A DNA stretch of 64,000 nucleotides from an uncultured Clostridia bacterium (GTDB taxonomy: Bacteria > Bacillota > Clostridia > TANB77 > CAG-508): assembly GCA_947626815.1 (NCBI GenBank), contig CANQTN010000001.1, positions 167,997-231,996 on the forward strand, in the 5' to 3' direction. The notes under the pieces were generated by a model that made no database searches, was not told the origin of the DNA, and worked only from the letters and a program-made list of their open reading frames with translations. The position numbers were made by a program, and so were the translations under genes. Below, in pieces: positions 29,651 through 41,477 of this stretch. How positions within the stretch are numbered: position 1 is the first letter of the stretch; each line of letters opens with the position of its first letter.

Positions 29651-30409
29651 ATGAAACTAATATCATGGAATGTAAATGGAATAAGAGCATGTGTAAACAA
29701 AGGATTTAAAGATTTTTTTGAAAAAATAAATGCAGACATATTTTGTATTCAAGAAACAAAATGTCAACCAGATCAAATAGAATTAGAATTTAAAGGATAT
29801 AAAAGTTATTGGAATAGTGCGGAGAAAAAAGGCTATTCAGGAACAGCAATATTTACAAAAAAAGAACCTAAAAAAGTAACATATGGAATAGGAAAAGAGG
29901 AACATGATAAAGAAGGAAGAATAATAACACTTGAATTTGAAAAATTTTATTTAGTAAATAATTATACTCCAAACTCAAAAAGAGAATTAGAAAGATTAGA
30001 ATATAGACAAACATGGGAAGATGAAATCAGAAAATATTTATTAAAATTAAATGAAAAAAAACCAGTAATAATGTGTGGAGACTTAAATGTAGCACATGAA
30101 GAAATAGACTTAAAAAATCCGAAAATCAATAGAGGAAATGCAGGCTTTACAGATGAAGAAAGAGCAAAAATGACACAATTACTAGAAGCAGGTTTTACAG
30201 ATACATATAGATACTTGTATCCGAAACAGCAAGAAGCATATACATGGTGGTCATATATGGGAAAAGCTAGAGAAAAAAACATAGGTTGGAGAATAGATTA
30301 CTTTATAGTATCAAATGATATAAAAGAAGAAATAAAAGAAGCTAAAATATATGAAAAAATAATGGGAAGTGACCATTGTCCTGTAGGTATCGTTTTGGAT
30401 AGCCAATGA
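29651..30409 (+). CDS. exoA: Exodeoxyribonuclease III (AP endonuclease)
   Basis: Start ATG 29651 is preferred, as the ATG at 29639 touches the GAAAGGG site. The 252-residue product has WNVNGIRAC, the metal-binding FCIQETKCQ, MCGDLNVAHEEIDL, GWRIDYFIVS and the catalytic SDHCPV. All active-site residues are present. It cleaves DNA at abasic sites in base excision repair. Confidence 0.95.
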   Translation: MKLISWNVNGIRACVNKGFKDFFEKINADIFCIQETKCQPDQIELEFKGYKSYWNSAEKKGYSGTAIFTKKEPKKVTYGIGKEEHDKEGRIITLEFEKFYLVNNYTPNSKRELERLEYRQTWEDEIRKYLLKLNEKKPVIMCGDLNVAHEEIDLKNPKINRGNAGFTDEERAKMTQLLEAGFTDTYRYLYPKQQEAYTWWSYMGKAREKNIGWRIDYFIVSNDIKEEIKEAKIYEKIMGSDHCPVGIVLDSQ

Positions 30410-30447
30410 TGTTAAGAGTAGGTATTTTTTATAAAAGAAGGGAGAGT

Positions 30448-30570
30448 GTTGAAAAATAATTACAATTTTGGCGTTGTCAAACATCATTTAAAATTTAATC
30501 AACGTACAAAAAGTACGTCTCATAAATTTCAAACTCGTTTTCCTAGCCAAAATTTAATTCTTTTTCAACC
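30448..30570. repeat. Hairpin element family D, copy 2
   Basis: This copy is nearly identical to the 24064 copy across GGCGTTGTCAAACATCATTT and the ACGTAC-AAAAA-GTACGT centre. Its outermost pairing is GTTG/CAAC where copy 1 has GTTTG/CAAAC, so the stem is kept though the bases differ. The following AGATTTGTGCC and GGAAGGAAT lead to the next gene. Confidence 0.85.
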
Positions 30571-30603
30571 AGATTTGTGCCATAGGAAGGAATGAAATTA
30601 AAA

Positions 30604-31728
30604 ATGAAAGAAATTAAAAATCACGTAAAGAAATGGAGTTATTGGTTTTTATTAGGTGTTGCAATTATAATTGTATATAAGTTATTAGATAATTTTTCAG
30701 ATATTATGGGAGTTGTAACTAAATTTTTTGAAATATTAACACCATTTTTAGTTGGAATTTTGATTGCATATTTATTATACATACCATGTAAAAAAATAGA
30801 AAATACATATCAAAAATCAAAAATAAAATTTATAGGCAAAAGGTCCAGAGGATTAAGCATTTTTACGGTATATGTTATATTATTATTACTATTAATTATT
30901 TTGATTAATTTTATTTTACCAGTAGTATTTGAAAGTGTAAAAGACTTAGTAAATAATATCCAAAATTATTATGAAATAGCAATTGACAATTATAGTCGTT
31001 TGCCATCAGATCATATTTTGAAAAGTGAAATAGTAGAAGAGACTATACAAGGATTTCAAAATATAAATATAAAGCAATATTTTCAAATAGATAAAATAGT
31101 TGAATATGTTGTTGGGGCAATAAATGCAGTGACAAGTGTATTTAATATATTTATTGCTATAATTGTATCTATTTATATTTTAGCTGAAAGAACGACAATA
31201 TTAAATTTTGTAAAAAAATTAGCTGAAGCCGTATTTAAAGAAAAGACATATAAAAGCATGGGAAAATATTTTCACAATACAAATGAAATTTTCTTTAAAT
31301 TTATAGCTAGTCAGTTTTTAGATGCAATAGTTGTTGGAATATTAGTAACAATAGCTATGAGTATAATGAAAATAAAATATGCACCATTTTTAGGATTTTT
31401 TATAGGCTTGCTTAACATGATACCATATTTTGGTGCAATTATTGCAACAATAATTGCAGCACTTGTAACATTGATTACAGGAGGTTTGTCACAAGCATTT
31501 TGGATGTTAGTTGTAGTAATTATTTTACAGCAAATTGATGCTAATATAATAAATCCAAAAATAGTAGGACAATCATTAAAAATAAGTCCGTTGCTTGTTA
31601 TATTTGCAGTTACTGTAGGAGGAGCGTATTTTGGAATATTGGGAATGTTTTTAGCAGTACCAGTAGTAGCAGTAATTAGAATATTAATAGATGATTATAT
31701 AAATTATAAGTTAGCAACCAAAAAGTAA
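30604..31728 (+). CDS. AI-2E family transporter (PerM-like membrane protein)
   Basis: Start ATG 30604 follows AGGAAGGA by 12 bases; the ATG at 30592 is inside the site. The 374-residue product has seven or eight transmembrane helices and the family motif LGFFIGLLNMIPYFGAII in the C-terminal half. Members export small molecules or act as ion antiporters (autoinducer-2, Na+/H+), so the substrate here is open. The gene is preceded by hairpin element D. Confidence 0.88.
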   Translation: MKEIKNHVKKWSYWFLLGVAIIIVYKLLDNFSDIMGVVTKFFEILTPFLVGILIAYLLYIPCKKIENTYQKSKIKFIGKRSRGLSIFTVYVILLLLLIILINFILPVVFESVKDLVNNIQNYYEIAIDNYSRLPSDHILKSEIVEETIQGFQNINIKQYFQIDKIVEYVVGAINAVTSVFNIFIAIIVSIYILAERTTILNFVKKLAEAVFKEKTYKSMGKYFHNTNEIFFKFIASQFLDAIVVGILVTIAMSIMKIKYAPFLGFFIGLLNMIPYFGAIIATIIAALVTLITGGLSQAFWMLVVVIILQQIDANIINPKIVGQSLKISPLLVIFAVTVGGAYFGILGMFLAVPVVAVIRILIDDYINYKLATKK

Positions 31729-31787
31729 AATGTTGATATAAAAATTAGTAAAAGTAAAGTAAAATTTAAATATAAATTGCTTTAGAT

Positions 31788-31833
31788 AAAAACGAGCTAT
31801 ATAAACTTTAGTAAAAGAAGTTTTTTAGCTCGT
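31788..31833. terminator. Hairpin between the AI-2E transporter gene and the convergent export protein gene
   Basis: AACGAGCTA pairs with TAGCTCGTT and is followed by ATATTTTTATATT, fitting a terminator for the plus-strand gene and probably for the minus-strand one. Confidence 0.7.
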
Positions 31834-31917
31834 TATATTTTTATATTCTAGGAAAGTTACCGTTGAAAAGTTTATCATTTTCAATTAGGACTTTCCGTAG
31901 AGAATAGTTATGTGAAA

Positions 31918-32400
31918 CTAGGATAAAAGATATTGAATGCCACCATTTGCACTAATAGTTATTATACCAGCAATTATAGTTCCTAAGACAATAGGTGGAA
32001 CAGCTTTTTTTGGAGGCATATCTAAGAAATTTGCAATTAAAGAACCTACCCAGGCACCAGTTGTAGGAATAGGAACAGCTACAAATAATAGTAATCCTAT
32101 TGCAGTGTAGTTTTGAAGTCTTTCATTTTCTGCAATTTTTTTAGTTGCCTTTTCAGAAGCCCAATCAATAATAATTTTAAATGGTTTCCATCTGCCAAAA
32201 AAATTAAATAAAGGTTTAATGTATTTTACAATGAAATATACAGGTATGATATTTCCGATGAGACCACAGATGAACGCAGGTAGAGGAGAAAGTCCAAATG
32301 CATATTGTGAAATAATTGCAGCATATCTTAACTCAATTATAGGTGTTGCACCCAATATTAATGTTAGAATATATTTTATAAATAATGGTAAATTTGCCAT
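31918..32400 (-). CDS. Small multi-drug export family membrane protein
   Basis: A 160-residue protein with four or five hydrophobic helices and the pattern LGATPIIELRYAAIISQYAF, LIGNIIPVYFI, FVAVPIPTTGAWVGSLIA, which matches the Sm_multidrug_ex (PF06695) family, distant relatives of DedA proteins. Despite the family name, transport of drugs has little direct support. GGAGG is upstream of the ATG. Confidence 0.83.
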   Translation of the reverse strand: MANLPLFIKYILTLILGATPIIELRYAAIISQYAFGLSPLPAFICGLIGNIIPVYFIVKYIKPLFNFFGRWKPFKIIIDWASEKATKKIAENERLQNYTAIGLLLFVAVPIPTTGAWVGSLIANFLDMPPKKAVPPIVLGTIIAGIITISANGGIQYLLS

Positions 32401-32507
32401 GTTTAATCCTCCTTAAGTAAAATCTTTTTGTATTGTACTACAAAATTATCTAAATGTCTAGGGTAATAAAAATGTTAGAGAGTTCTTCTTCATTATTTCA
32501 AAAATTG

Positions 32508-32730
32508 GTTACAGTTACTTGTAAATGGTCAAGGATAATATATTATTTATGCAGTAACAATTCGGGGGGACCAGCAAATTACAGATTGTAATACAAATTT
32601 TATAATTTATTATAAAATTTGGTATACAAGCTGTTATGCAGTTGGGAGTTACAAATAAATAATATATTATCCTTGACCATATAAATATATTATCATTGAC
32701 CATTTGTACTATTGACAAGTAGATTGTAAC
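32508..32730. repeat. Palindromic element, family A, reversed orientation, upstream of rpoB
   Basis: GTTACAGTTACTTGTAAATG at the left and GTACTATTGACAAGTAGATT at the right form the outer arms. Inside are GGTCAAGGATAATA and TATTATCCTTGACC arms and the core in reverse (CAATTCGGGGGGACCAGC). The right end has an extra half-arm copy (TATTATCATTGACC). It lies only about 30 bases upstream of the rpoB promoter. Confidence 0.82.
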
Positions 32731-32757
32731 AAAAATGTTAAAAAAACGCATAAAACC

Positions 32758-32787
32758 TTGACATCCGTAGGGAAAATTTGGTATAAT
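32758..32787 (+). promoter_or_regulatory. Sigma-A promoter of rpoB
   Basis: TTGACA (32758-32763), an 18-base spacer and TATAAT (32782-32787). A leader of about 190 bases follows before rpoB. Confidence 0.82.
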
Positions 32788-32865
32788 ATTTACTGTTATA
32801 CAAATCAAAAAATTAATTCAAAAGTTTTTAATTTTGAAAAAAGAAGAATCAAAAGTAAGAAACTG

Positions 32866-32905
32866 AAAATTTACTTTTTGTAAAGCAGGCAAAAAAGTAA
32901 ATTTT
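32866..32905 (+). promoter_or_regulatory. Hairpin in the rpoB leader
   Basis: AAAATTTACTTTTT and AAAAAAGTAAATTTT face each other across about 11 bases, followed by GAGAGAGGGGCTTTTTTT. It may act as an attenuator or processing site upstream of rpoB; seen as sequence only. Confidence 0.5.
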
Positions 32906-32986
32906 GCCAGAACTTATTGGAGAGAGGGGCTTTTTTTAAAATCTAATAAATTAATTCTGCTTAATTTAAATTAAGGAGTGATTTCT

Positions 32987-35900
32987 TTGAAAATCAGAGA
33001 CATAAAGCACGAAAAAAGTGCTCGTAAAGATTTTGCAAAAGTTGGAGATTATATCGAAATGCCAAATCTAATTAAAGTACAAAAAGACTCTTATGATTGG
33101 TTCGTAGAAGAAGGATTAGGAGAAGTATTAAAAGATATATCACCAATAGAAGACTACTCAGGAAACTTAGTTCTTGAATTTTTCGATTATTACATGGAAG
33201 ACAAAACAAAATATTCTGTAGAAGAAGCAAAAGAAAGAGATGCAACATACTCAAGCAGATTACATGTAAAAGTAAGATTAATAAACCGTGAAACAGGAGA
33301 AATAAAAGAACAAGAAATTTATCTAGGGGACTTTCCACTAATGACAGACAGTGGAACATTTATAATCAATGGAGCAGAAAGAGTTGTAGTAAGTCAATTG
33401 GTACGTTCACCAGGATGTTACTATGGAGAGGAATTTGATACAAAAACAGGAAATAAAACTTACACATCAACAGTAATGCCACTTCGTGGAGCATGGTTAG
33501 AATACGAAACAGATGGAAACAACATCTTTTATGTACGTGTAGATAGAACAAGAAAAGTACCTGTAACAACATTATTAAGGGCAATAGGAGTTATTTCAGA
33601 TAGCCAAATAATAGATTTATTTGGTGAAGAAGAATTACTAACAGCAACAATTGCAAAAGACACAATAAAAGATCAAGACGAAGCATTAATTGAAATCTAT
33701 AAAAAATTAAGACCAGGAGAACTTCCAACAGTAGATGCAGCAAAAAATTTATTTAATGGACTATTTTATGATAATAGAAGATATGACTTAGCAAAAGTTG
33801 GAAGATATAAATTCAACCAAAAATTAGGATTAGCTGGTAGAATAAAAGATAAAATTGCTGCAGAAGACATAATAGATAATGAAACAGGAGAAGTATTTGT
33901 TCAAGCAGGAGAAGTAATAACAGAAGAAATTGCAGAAAATATTCAAACAGCAGGAATTAATATAGTAGATATAATGCTAGGAGAAAGAAAAGTAAGAATA
34001 ATTGGAAATAGTACAGCAAATATTTATAAAGTATTACCAAATGTTGACTTAAGTAAATTGCATTTTAAAGAATTAGTAAATTATAATGTACTAAAAAATA
34101 TTATAGATAATACGGAAGAAAAAGATTTAGTAAAAGTAATAAAAGAAAGACAAGACGAATTAGTACCAAAACATATAACAACAGAAGATATGATAGCATC
34201 AATAAACTATTTATTAAATCTTTCACACGGATTAGGAAAACCAGATGACATAGACCACTTATCAAACCGTAGAATACGTTGTGTTGGAGAACTATTACAA
34301 AATCAATTTAGAATAGGTTTAACAAGACTAGAAAGAGTTGTGCGTGAAAGAATGACAATACAAGACTTAGATGTTGTAACACCACAAACATTGATAAATA
34401 CAAAACCAATAACATCAGCAATACGTGAATTCTTTGGAAGTTCTCAATTATCACAATTTATGGATCAGACAAATCCATTGTCAGAATTAACACATAAAAG
34501 AAGAATATCAGCATTAGGACCAGGAGGATTAACAAGAGAAAGAGCAGGATTTGAAGTACGTGATGTTCATTATACTCACTATGGTAGGTTATGTCCAATC
34601 GAATCACCAGAAGGACCAAACATTGGATTAATTTCAGCACTTTCATCATTTGCAAATATAAATGAATATGGATTTATAGAAACTCCATACCGTAAAGTAG
34701 ACCCAGAGACAAACAAATTAACAGACATAGTAGAATATATGAGTGCAGATGTAGAAGATAATTATATAATTGCTCAAGCATCTGAACCAGTAGATGAAAA
34801 TGGTGAATTTGTAAATAAAAGAATAAGAGTTAGATTTAGAAATGAAATAATAGAAGTTGATAGAGATAAAGTACAATATGTGGATGTATCACCAAAGCAA
34901 TTAGTATCTATTGCAGCAGCTATGATTCCATTTTTAGAGCATGATGATGCAAAAAGAGCTTTAATGGGTGCAAACATGCAACGTCAAGCAGTACCATTAA
35001 TGATTACGGAAAGTCCAATAGTGGGAACAGGAATTGAATATAGAGCTGCAAAAGATTCAGGAATTCTAATATTAGCAGAGGATGATGGAGTTATTGAAAA
35101 AGTAACAGCAGATGCAATAACAGTCAAATATAAAAATGGTGCAACTATTACACATAAACTTCGTAAATTCAAAAGAACAAATGGTGGAACATGTATTAAT
35201 CAAAAGCCAATAGTAAAAGTAGGAGAACAGGTAAAAAAAGGAGATGCAATAGCAGATGGACCATCAACTTCAAATGGAGAAATGGCACTTGGAAAAAATG
35301 TATTAGTAGCTTTTTCAACATGGGAAGGATATAACTATGAGGATGCTATCTTAATTAATGAAAATTTAGTAAAAGAGGATGTATTTACATCAATTCATAT
35401 AGAAGAATATGATTGTGAATGTCGTGATACAAAGCTAGGGGCAGAAGAAATTACACGTGACATACCAAATATTGGAGATGATTCATTAAAAGACTTAGAT
35501 GAAAATGGAATTATTAGAATAGGTGCAGAAGTAAGACCAGGAGACATTTTAGTAGGTAAAGTTACTCCAAAAGGAGAAACAGAATTAACAGCAGAAGAAA
35601 GACTATTAAGAGCAATCTTTGGAGAAAAAGCAAGAGAAGTAAGAGATACCTCACTTAGAGTACCACATGGAGAAGCAGGAACAATAGTAGATGTAAAAGT
35701 ATTTACAAGGGATAATTCAGATGAATTAGGACCAGGAGTTAATCAAATTATTAGATGCTATATAGCAACAAAAAGAAAAATTTCAGTAGGAGATAAAATG
35801 GCTGGACGTCATGGTAACAAAGGTGTTATTTCAAGAGTATTACCAGAAGAGGATATGCCATTTATGCCAGATGGAACACCAATAGATATTTTATTAAATC

Positions 35901-36754
35901 CATTAGGTGTGCCTTCTCGTATGAACTTAGGTCAAGTACTAGAAGTTCATTTAGGAGGAGCAGCAAAAGCACTAGGATGGAAAATTTCAACACCAGTATT
36001 TGATGGTGCAACAGAACAAGATGTAAAAGAATTATTGACTCAGGCAGGCATGAGTGAAGATGGAAAAACAATATTATATGATGGTAGAACAGGAGATCCA
36101 TTTGATAAACCAATAACAGTTGGAGTTATGTACATGTTAAAATTACACCATTTAGTAGATGATAAGATACATGCACGTTCAACGGGACCATATTCATTAG
36201 TTACGCAACAACCTTTAGGAGGAAAAGCTCAATTTGGTGGACAACGTTTTGGAGAAATGGAAGTTTGGGCTTTAGAGGCTTATGGTGCAGCATATACATT
36301 ACAAGAAATGTTAACAGTTAAATCAGATGATATAGTAGGAAGAGTAAAAACATATGAAGCAATTGTAAAAGGAGAAAATGTACCAGAGCCAGGAGTACCA
36401 GAAAGTTTTAAAGTTTTAGTAAAAGAATTACAATCTTTAGGACTAGATGTGCGTTTATATTCTCAAGATAATCAAGAACTTGAACTAAAAGAAAACATAG
36501 AAGAAGGAATAGAATATAATCCTGAAAGAGAGAGAAAAATGTTGTCAGAGGAAGAAGTATTTGAGGAAGAAGATTTGGAAGATGGATATAGTGAAGAATT
36601 AGAAGATGACATGTTACTAGAAGATTCAGATGATTTAGATTTAGAGAGTGATGAATTATTTAAAGAATTAGACGATGAAGGTGAGGATGAATTACTATAT
36701 GATAGTGATTTAGCAAATGACAATTTAGATAATGATGATGACATTATTGAATAA
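32987..36754 (+). CDS. rpoB: DNA-directed RNA polymerase beta subunit
   Basis: TTG 32987 is chosen as start because AAGGAG lies 8 bases upstream; the GTG at 32978 overlaps it. The product of about 1255 residues contains all landmark regions: [13 protein letters not shown], the rifampicin pocket ([20 protein letters not shown], split here: [10 protein letters not shown] / [10 protein letters not shown]), [26 protein letters not shown] and [20 protein letters not shown] (20 residues). The last 70 or so residues form a strongly acidic Asp/Glu tail. RpoB is the catalytic core partner of RpoC, encoded downstream after one inserted gene. Confidence 0.98.
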   Translation: MKIRDIKHEKSARKDFAKVGDYIEMPNLIKVQKDSYDWFVEEGLGEVLKDISPIEDYSGNLVLEFFDYYMEDKTKYSVEEAKERDATYSSRLHVKVRLINRETGEIKEQEIYLGDFPLMTDSGTFIINGAERVVVSQLVRSPGCYYGEEFDTKTGNKTYTSTVMPLRGAWLEYETDGNNIFYVRVDRTRKVPVTTLLRAIGVISDSQIIDLFGEEELLTATIAKDTIKDQDEALIEIYKKLRPGELPTVDAAKNLFNGLFYDNRRYDLAKVGRYKFNQKLGLAGRIKDKIAAEDIIDNETGEVFVQAGEVITEEIAENIQTAGINIVDIMLGERKVRIIGNSTANIYKVLPNVDLSKLHFKELVNYNVLKNIIDNTEEKDLVKVIKERQDELVPKHITTEDMIASINYLLNLSHGLGKPDDIDHLSNRRIRCVGELLQNQFRIGLTRLERVVRERMTIQDLDVVTPQTLINTKPITSAIREFFGSSQLSQFMDQTNPLSELTHKRRISALGPGGLTRERAGFEVRDVHYTHYGRLCPIESPEGPNIGLISALSSFANINEYGFIETPYRKVDPETNKLTDIVEYMSADVEDNYIIAQASEPVDENGEFVNKRIRVRFRNEIIEVDRDKVQYVDVSPKQLVSIAAAMIPFLEHDDAKRALMGANMQRQAVPLMITESPIVGTGIEYRAAKDSGILILAEDDGVIEKVTADAITVKYKNGATITHKLRKFKRTNGGTCINQKPIVKVGEQVKKGDAIADGPSTSNGEMALGKNVLVAFSTWEGYNYEDAILINENLVKEDVFTSIHIEEYDCECRDTKLGAEEITRDIPNIGDDSLKDLDENGIIRIGAEVRPGDILVGKVTPKGETELTAEERLLRAIFGEKAREVRDTSLRVPHGEAGTIVDVKVFTRDNSDELGPGVNQIIRCYIATKRKISVGDKMAGRHGNKGVISRVLPEEDMPFMPDGTPIDILLNPLGVPSRMNLGQVLEVHLGGAAKALGWKISTPVFDGATEQDVKELLTQAGMSEDGKTILYDGRTGDPFDKPITVGVMYMLKLHHLVDDKIHARSTGPYSLVTQQPLGGKAQFGGQRFGEMEVWALEAYGAAYTLQEMLTVKSDDIVGRVKTYEAIVKGENVPEPGVPESFKVLVKELQSLGLDVRLYSQDNQELELKENIEEGIEYNPERERKMLSEEEVFEEEDLEDGYSEELEDDMLLEDSDDLDLESDELFKELDDEGEDELLYDSDLANDNLDNDDDIIE

Positions 36755-36842
36755 AATCAAGTAATTAATAAAAATATTGAAATATAATATAAAAAACTTT
36801 AAATGTTCTATATTGTAGAATATTGAAGGGTAGGATGTAAAA

Positions 36843-37424
36843 ATGAAAGAAAATAAAAAAGCGGAATTTGAAAAGTTTTTAAAAATTCCCAAAGCAGGTG
36901 AAGCTCAACAAAAAGTAGCAATGGAGCAAATAAAAATAGTAGCCTTTAGAGAAATGGCTGAATTCGATTTTGAAAATAATGAAAGATTGGACTTAAGTGA
37001 ATTATCAAAAAAAGTAGCAAAACGATGTGGTATTTCAGATATTGCTTTAGTATCAGATATAATAGAATTAGCTTTAAATACTAAAGAATCTATGCTAAAA
37101 GTAGATGTAGAAAATATATATAAGCAAGAATCTGGGAGTTATCAAATGTATCAAATAAAAAGTATTATAAGACAGCCATCAAAATCATCTGACATGCAAA
37201 TGAAATGGCAAAAAGAAAAAAACGCAGAAGCAAAGGCAATATTGCAGAATTTCGTAAATAAAGTAAAAATGATAATGGAAACATTACCAAAAAAGGATAG
37301 ATATAATGCTGAAGCAATAAAAGCAGGATTTGATATTGACACTTTGGAAAAGAATCCAATATGGATTGATTTAGCAATAGAAAAGGCTATAAAGTTGGAA
37401 AAAACAGAAGAGATTCAAAAGTAA
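36843..37424 (+). CDS. Unknown protein encoded between rpoB and rpoC
   Basis: A 193-residue charged, helix-rich protein with no transmembrane segment, beginning with a Lys/Glu-rich helix (KKAEFEKFLKIP). A middle section (SELSKKVAKRCGISDIALVSDII) could be a small helical DNA-binding-like fold, and the C-terminus is basic and Ala-rich. I do not recognise a family. AGGGTAGGATG precedes the ATG. rpoB and rpoC are normally adjacent in bacteria, so this position suggests co-transcription with RNA polymerase genes; function is unknown. Confidence 0.75.
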   Translation: MKENKKAEFEKFLKIPKAGEAQQKVAMEQIKIVAFREMAEFDFENNERLDLSELSKKVAKRCGISDIALVSDIIELALNTKESMLKVDVENIYKQESGSYQMYQIKSIIRQPSKSSDMQMKWQKEKNAEAKAILQNFVNKVKMIMETLPKKDRYNAEAIKAGFDIDTLEKNPIWIDLAIEKAIKLEKTEEIQK

Positions 37425-37606
37425 TAACAATAAAAAATAATTGAATAACACTTAAAGAAAAGTAAAAAAGCGACCAAAAGGAATTGCAAGAGCGATGGAT
37501 AGACTTTTTTACCCTTCTTAATAAAAATATCGTATAATAAAGCAAAATAGGTAATATAAAAGATAAAATTTAGTGATTACCTAATTTGGAGGAGGAATTA
37601 AAAAGA

Positions 37607-40600
37607 GTGGATGAATTAGATATTTTTGATAAATTAAAAATTGGTGTGGCATCTGATGAAAAAATAAGAGAATGGTCTAAAGGTGAAGTAAAAAAGCCAG
37701 AAACTATTAATTATAGAACATTAAAACCAGAAAGAGATGGACTATTTTGTGAAAGAATATTTGGACCAACAAAAGACTGGGAATGTCACTGTGGTAAATA
37801 TAAAAGAGTAAGGTATAAAGGAATAGTATGTGATCGCTGTGGAGTTGAGGTGACTAAATCAAAAGTTAGACGTGAAAGAATGGGACATATAGAACTTGCA
37901 GCACCAGTAGCACATATATGGTATTTTAAAGGAATTCCAAGTAGAATTGCTTTAATACTTGATATAACCCCAAGAAATTTAGAAAGAGTAATATATTTTG
38001 CATCATATGTAGTAACAGATAAAGGAACATCAGGACTAGAAAATTGTCAAGTATTAAATGAAAAAGAATATCATGAAGCAGAGGAAAAATATGGGAAAGG
38101 TTCTTTTGTTGCTAGAATGGGAGCAGAAGCCTTAAGAGAACTTTTAGAAAAAGTAGACTTAGATAAATTATCTGAATCTATAAGAAAAGAATTAGAAACA
38201 ACAAGTGAACAAAAAAGGGTAAAATTAGTAAAAAGATTGGATACTATTGAAGCATTTAGAATATCTGGAAATAGACCAGAATGGATGATAATGCAGGTAG
38301 TACCAGTTATTCCACCGGAACTAAGACCAATGGTGCAATTAGATGGTGGTAGATTTGCAACATCAGATTTAAATGATTTATATAGAAGAGTAATAAATAG
38401 GAATAACAGATTAAAAAGATTGTTAGAGTTAGGGGCACCAGAAATAATTGTAAGAAATGAAAAAAGAATGTTACAAGAATCTGTAGATGCTTTAATAGAT
38501 AATGGAAGAAGAGGTAGACCAGTAACAGGAGCAGGAAACAGACCATTAAAATCATTATCAGATATGTTAAAAGGAAAACAAGGGCGTTTCCGTCAAAACT
38601 TACTAGGAAAACGTGTTGATTACTCTGGACGTTCAGTTATAGTAGTTGGACCAGAATTAAAAATATATCAATGTGGATTACCAAAAGAAATGGCAGTAGA
38701 ATTATTTAAACCTTTTGTGATGAGAGAATTAGTAGGTAGAGGAATAGCACAAAATATAAAAAATGCAAAAAGAATGGTTGAAAGATTAAGACCAGAAGTA
38801 TGGGAAATCTTAGAAGATGTTATAAAAGATCATCCAGTTATGCTAAACCGTGCACCTACATTGCACAGATTAGGAATTCAAAGTTTTGAGCCAGTATTAG
38901 TAGAAGGAAGAGCAATAAAACTTCACCCATTAGTTTGTGAAGCGTTTAATGCTGACTTTGATGGGGATCAAATGGCTGTGCATTTACCATTATCACCAGA
39001 AGCACAAGCAGAATCAAGATATTTAATGTTATCAACAAATAATTTATTAAAACCTCAAGATGGTAAACCAGTAGCTGTACCAAGACTAGATATGATTTTA
39101 GGAAGTTATTATTTAACAATGGTTTTAGACGGAGAAAAAGGAGAAGGAAAATATTTTAAAGATCCAGAAGAAGCAATAATGGCTTTTGAGAATCATGATG
39201 TAGGAATACATGCTAAAATTAATGTAAGAATAACAAAGAAAATAAATGGAGAGCTAAAGACTAAAAAAATAGAGACCAGTGTTGGAAGAATAATTTTCAA
39301 CAAAGGAATACCACAGGATTTAGGATTTGTAGATAGAAATCAAGATCCATTTCAATATGAAATTGATTTTCCAGTTATGAAAAAATCAATGGGAAATATA
39401 ATAGAAAAAGTTATAAGAAAGCATGGATTATCTGAATCAGCACAAGTAATTGACTATATAAAAGAATTAGGTTTTAAATATTCAACATTAGCAGGAATAA
39501 CATTCTCAATGGATGATGTTCAAGTTCCAGAAGCTAAAAAGGGAATACTAGAAGCAGCTGACAAAAAAGTTGAAGAAATAAGAAAACAATATGCAAGAGG
39601 ATTAATAACAGATAATGAAAGATATAATGCAGTAATAGATATTTGGGAAAAAGCTACAAAAGATGTTAGTAACAGTATGGAAGAAAATTTTGATGAATTA
39701 AACCCAATATATATGATGGTAAAATCAGGAGCCCGTGGTAATATTAACCAATTAAGACAAATTGCGGGTATACGTGGACTTATGGCAAGTACAACAGGTA
39801 AAGCTGTTGAAATTCCAATTAAATCATCATTTGCAGAAGGACTAGATGCACTAGAATATTTCATATCAGCACATGGTGCACGTAAAGGACTTTCAGATAC
39901 AGCTTTAAGAACAGCTGACTCAGGATATTTAACAAGAAGATTAGTCGATGTTTCACAAGATATTATTGTAAGAGAAGCAGACTGTGGAACTCAGGAAGGA
40001 ATTACAGTTTATGATATAAAAGATGGAAATCAGATAATAGAAAAAATGCAAGAAAGATTACTTGGAAGATTTCCATTAGAAGATGTTGTACATCCAGAAA
40101 CAAAGGAATTAATTGTTGATAAAGATACTATGATAACAGAAGCAATAGCAGAAAAAATAGTAGAAGCAGGAATTGAAAAATTAAAAGTACGTTCTGTATT
40201 AGGATGTAGATCAAAGCATGGAGTATGTCAAAAATGTTATGGAATGGGCTTAGCACGTAGAGACTTAGTATCAATAGGAGAAGCAGTAGGAATAATTGCA
40301 GCACAGTCAATAGGAGAACCAGGAACACAGCTTACAATGAGAACAATACACTCAGGTGGTGTTGCAGGTGTTGCAGATATTACTCAGGGTCTTCCTAGAG
40401 TTGAAGAATTGTTTGAAGCTAGAAAACCAAAGGGACTTGCAATCATTACTGAAATTGATGGTAAAGTAAAAATTAAAGAAACAAAGAAGAAAAAAGAAGT
40501 TGTAGTGACATCAAATGATAATTCAAGAACATATACAATTCCATTTGGTTCTAAAATGAGAGTAAAAGACGGAGACCTAGTAGAAGCAGGAGAAGCTTTA

Positions 40601-41107
40601 ATAGAAGGTTCTATAAATCCAGGAGAAATTTTAGCAATAAAAGGACCAGAAGGAGTTTATGAATATTTGATATCAGAAGTGCAAAAAGTATATAGAAACC
40701 AAGGTGTTGATATAAATGACAAGCATATAGAAGTAATAGGAAGGCAAATGCTTAAAAAAGTAAGAGTCGAAGATAATGCAGATACAGATATGTTCCCAGG
40801 TTCATTGATAGATATGTATGAATTTGAAGATAAAAATAAAGAAGTTATAGAACAAGGAAAACGACCAGCAACAGGAGAAAGAGTGTTATTAGGAATCACA
40901 AAAGCATCACTTGCAACAGAAAGCTTTTTATCTGCAGCATCATTCCAAGAAACAACTAGAGTGCTTACAGAAGCTGCAATAAAAGGAAAAATAGATGATT
41001 TGGTTGGACTAAAAGAAAATGTAATAATAGGAAAATTAATTCCAGCAGGAACTGGAATGCAAAAATATCAAAATGTTCATATAAGTACAGAACAACAACA
41101 AGAGTAA
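37607..41107 (+). CDS. rpoC: DNA-directed RNA polymerase beta' subunit
   Basis: GTG 37607 follows GGAGGAGG (37588-37595), while the TTG at 37586 lies at the site itself. The product of about 1166 residues has the N-terminal zinc finger ([21 protein letters not shown]), [16 protein letters not shown]... split from the catalytic [25 protein letters not shown], and the second zinc site CGTQEG / [13 protein letters not shown]. The catalytic aspartates are intact. It has no long lineage-specific insertion. A terminator hairpin follows. Confidence 0.98.
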   Translation: MDELDIFDKLKIGVASDEKIREWSKGEVKKPETINYRTLKPERDGLFCERIFGPTKDWECHCGKYKRVRYKGIVCDRCGVEVTKSKVRRERMGHIELAAPVAHIWYFKGIPSRIALILDITPRNLERVIYFASYVVTDKGTSGLENCQVLNEKEYHEAEEKYGKGSFVARMGAEALRELLEKVDLDKLSESIRKELETTSEQKRVKLVKRLDTIEAFRISGNRPEWMIMQVVPVIPPELRPMVQLDGGRFATSDLNDLYRRVINRNNRLKRLLELGAPEIIVRNEKRMLQESVDALIDNGRRGRPVTGAGNRPLKSLSDMLKGKQGRFRQNLLGKRVDYSGRSVIVVGPELKIYQCGLPKEMAVELFKPFVMRELVGRGIAQNIKNAKRMVERLRPEVWEILEDVIKDHPVMLNRAPTLHRLGIQSFEPVLVEGRAIKLHPLVCEAFNADFDGDQMAVHLPLSPEAQAESRYLMLSTNNLLKPQDGKPVAVPRLDMILGSYYLTMVLDGEKGEGKYFKDPEEAIMAFENHDVGIHAKINVRITKKINGELKTKKIETSVGRIIFNKGIPQDLGFVDRNQDPFQYEIDFPVMKKSMGNIIEKVIRKHGLSESAQVIDYIKELGFKYSTLAGITFSMDDVQVPEAKKGILEAADKKVEEIRKQYARGLITDNERYNAVIDIWEKATKDVSNSMEENFDELNPIYMMVKSGARGNINQLRQIAGIRGLMASTTGKAVEIPIKSSFAEGLDALEYFISAHGARKGLSDTALRTADSGYLTRRLVDVSQDIIVREADCGTQEGITVYDIKDGNQIIEKMQERLLGRFPLEDVVHPETKELIVDKDTMITEAIAEKIVEAGIEKLKVRSVLGCRSKHGVCQKCYGMGLARRDLVSIGEAVGIIAAQSIGEPGTQLTMRTIHSGGVAGVADITQGLPRVEELFEARKPKGLAIITEIDGKVKIKETKKKKEVVVTSNDNSRTYTIPFGSKMRVKDGDLVEAGEALIEGSINPGEILAIKGPEGVYEYLISEVQKVYRNQGVDINDKHIEVIGRQMLKKVRVEDNADTDMFPGSLIDMYEFEDKNKEVIEQGKRPATGERVLLGITKASLATESFLSAASFQETTRVLTEAAIKGKIDDLVGLKENVIIGKLIPAGTGMQKYQNVHISTEQQQE

Positions 41108-41118
41108 GTAAAAAAGTA

Positions 41119-41188
41119 AAAAGAGAATGTTTTAGAAAAAAATGTGCTGTTTAAAGCATAGGAAATTTCTGAAATGTTCTCTTTTTTC
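41119..41188 (+). terminator. Terminator after rpoC
   Basis: AAAAGAGAATGTTT pairs with AAATGTTCTCTTTT (two G-T pairs) and is followed by TTTCTA. Confidence 0.7.
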
Positions 41189-41197
41189 TAAAAATGT

Positions 41198-41394
41198 AGT
41201 AACAGTCTACTTGTCAGTGGTACAAATGGTCAAGTATAATATATTATTTATGCAGTAACAATTCGGGGGGACCAACAAAGTACAGAATGTTAATAAAATT
41301 TTATAATTTATTATAAAATTTTAGGTACAATCTGTATGCAGTTGGGAGTTACAAATAAATAATATATTATACTTGACCATTGACAAGTGTAAAC
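41198..41394. repeat. Palindromic element, family A, reversed orientation, after rpoC
   Basis: GGTCAAGTATAATATATTAT at the left is matched by ATAATATATTATACTTGACC at the right; the core is reversed (CAATTCGGGGGGACCAAC). The variable bases (AGTAT / ATACT) are complementary, differing from other copies. Confidence 0.83.
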
Positions 41395-41413
41395 TTTTCT
41401 CTTGTCTCTATTC

Positions 41414-41442
41414 TTGACAAATAGCCAATTTGCTAGTAAAAT
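41414..41442 (+). promoter_or_regulatory. Promoter of gdpP
   Basis: TTGACA (41414-41419), a 17-base spacer and TAAAAT (41437-41442), 36 bases before the gdpP start. Confidence 0.6.
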
Positions 41443-41477
41443 ATAATAGAATAAAAATGCGAGGAGAACAGAAATAA

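Noticed and set aside
36472..36744. Long minus-strand Ser-rich frame opposite the end of rpoB
   Set aside because: It is the antisense of the Asp/Glu-rich RpoB tail; the serine runs are a by-product of GAT/GAA codons.
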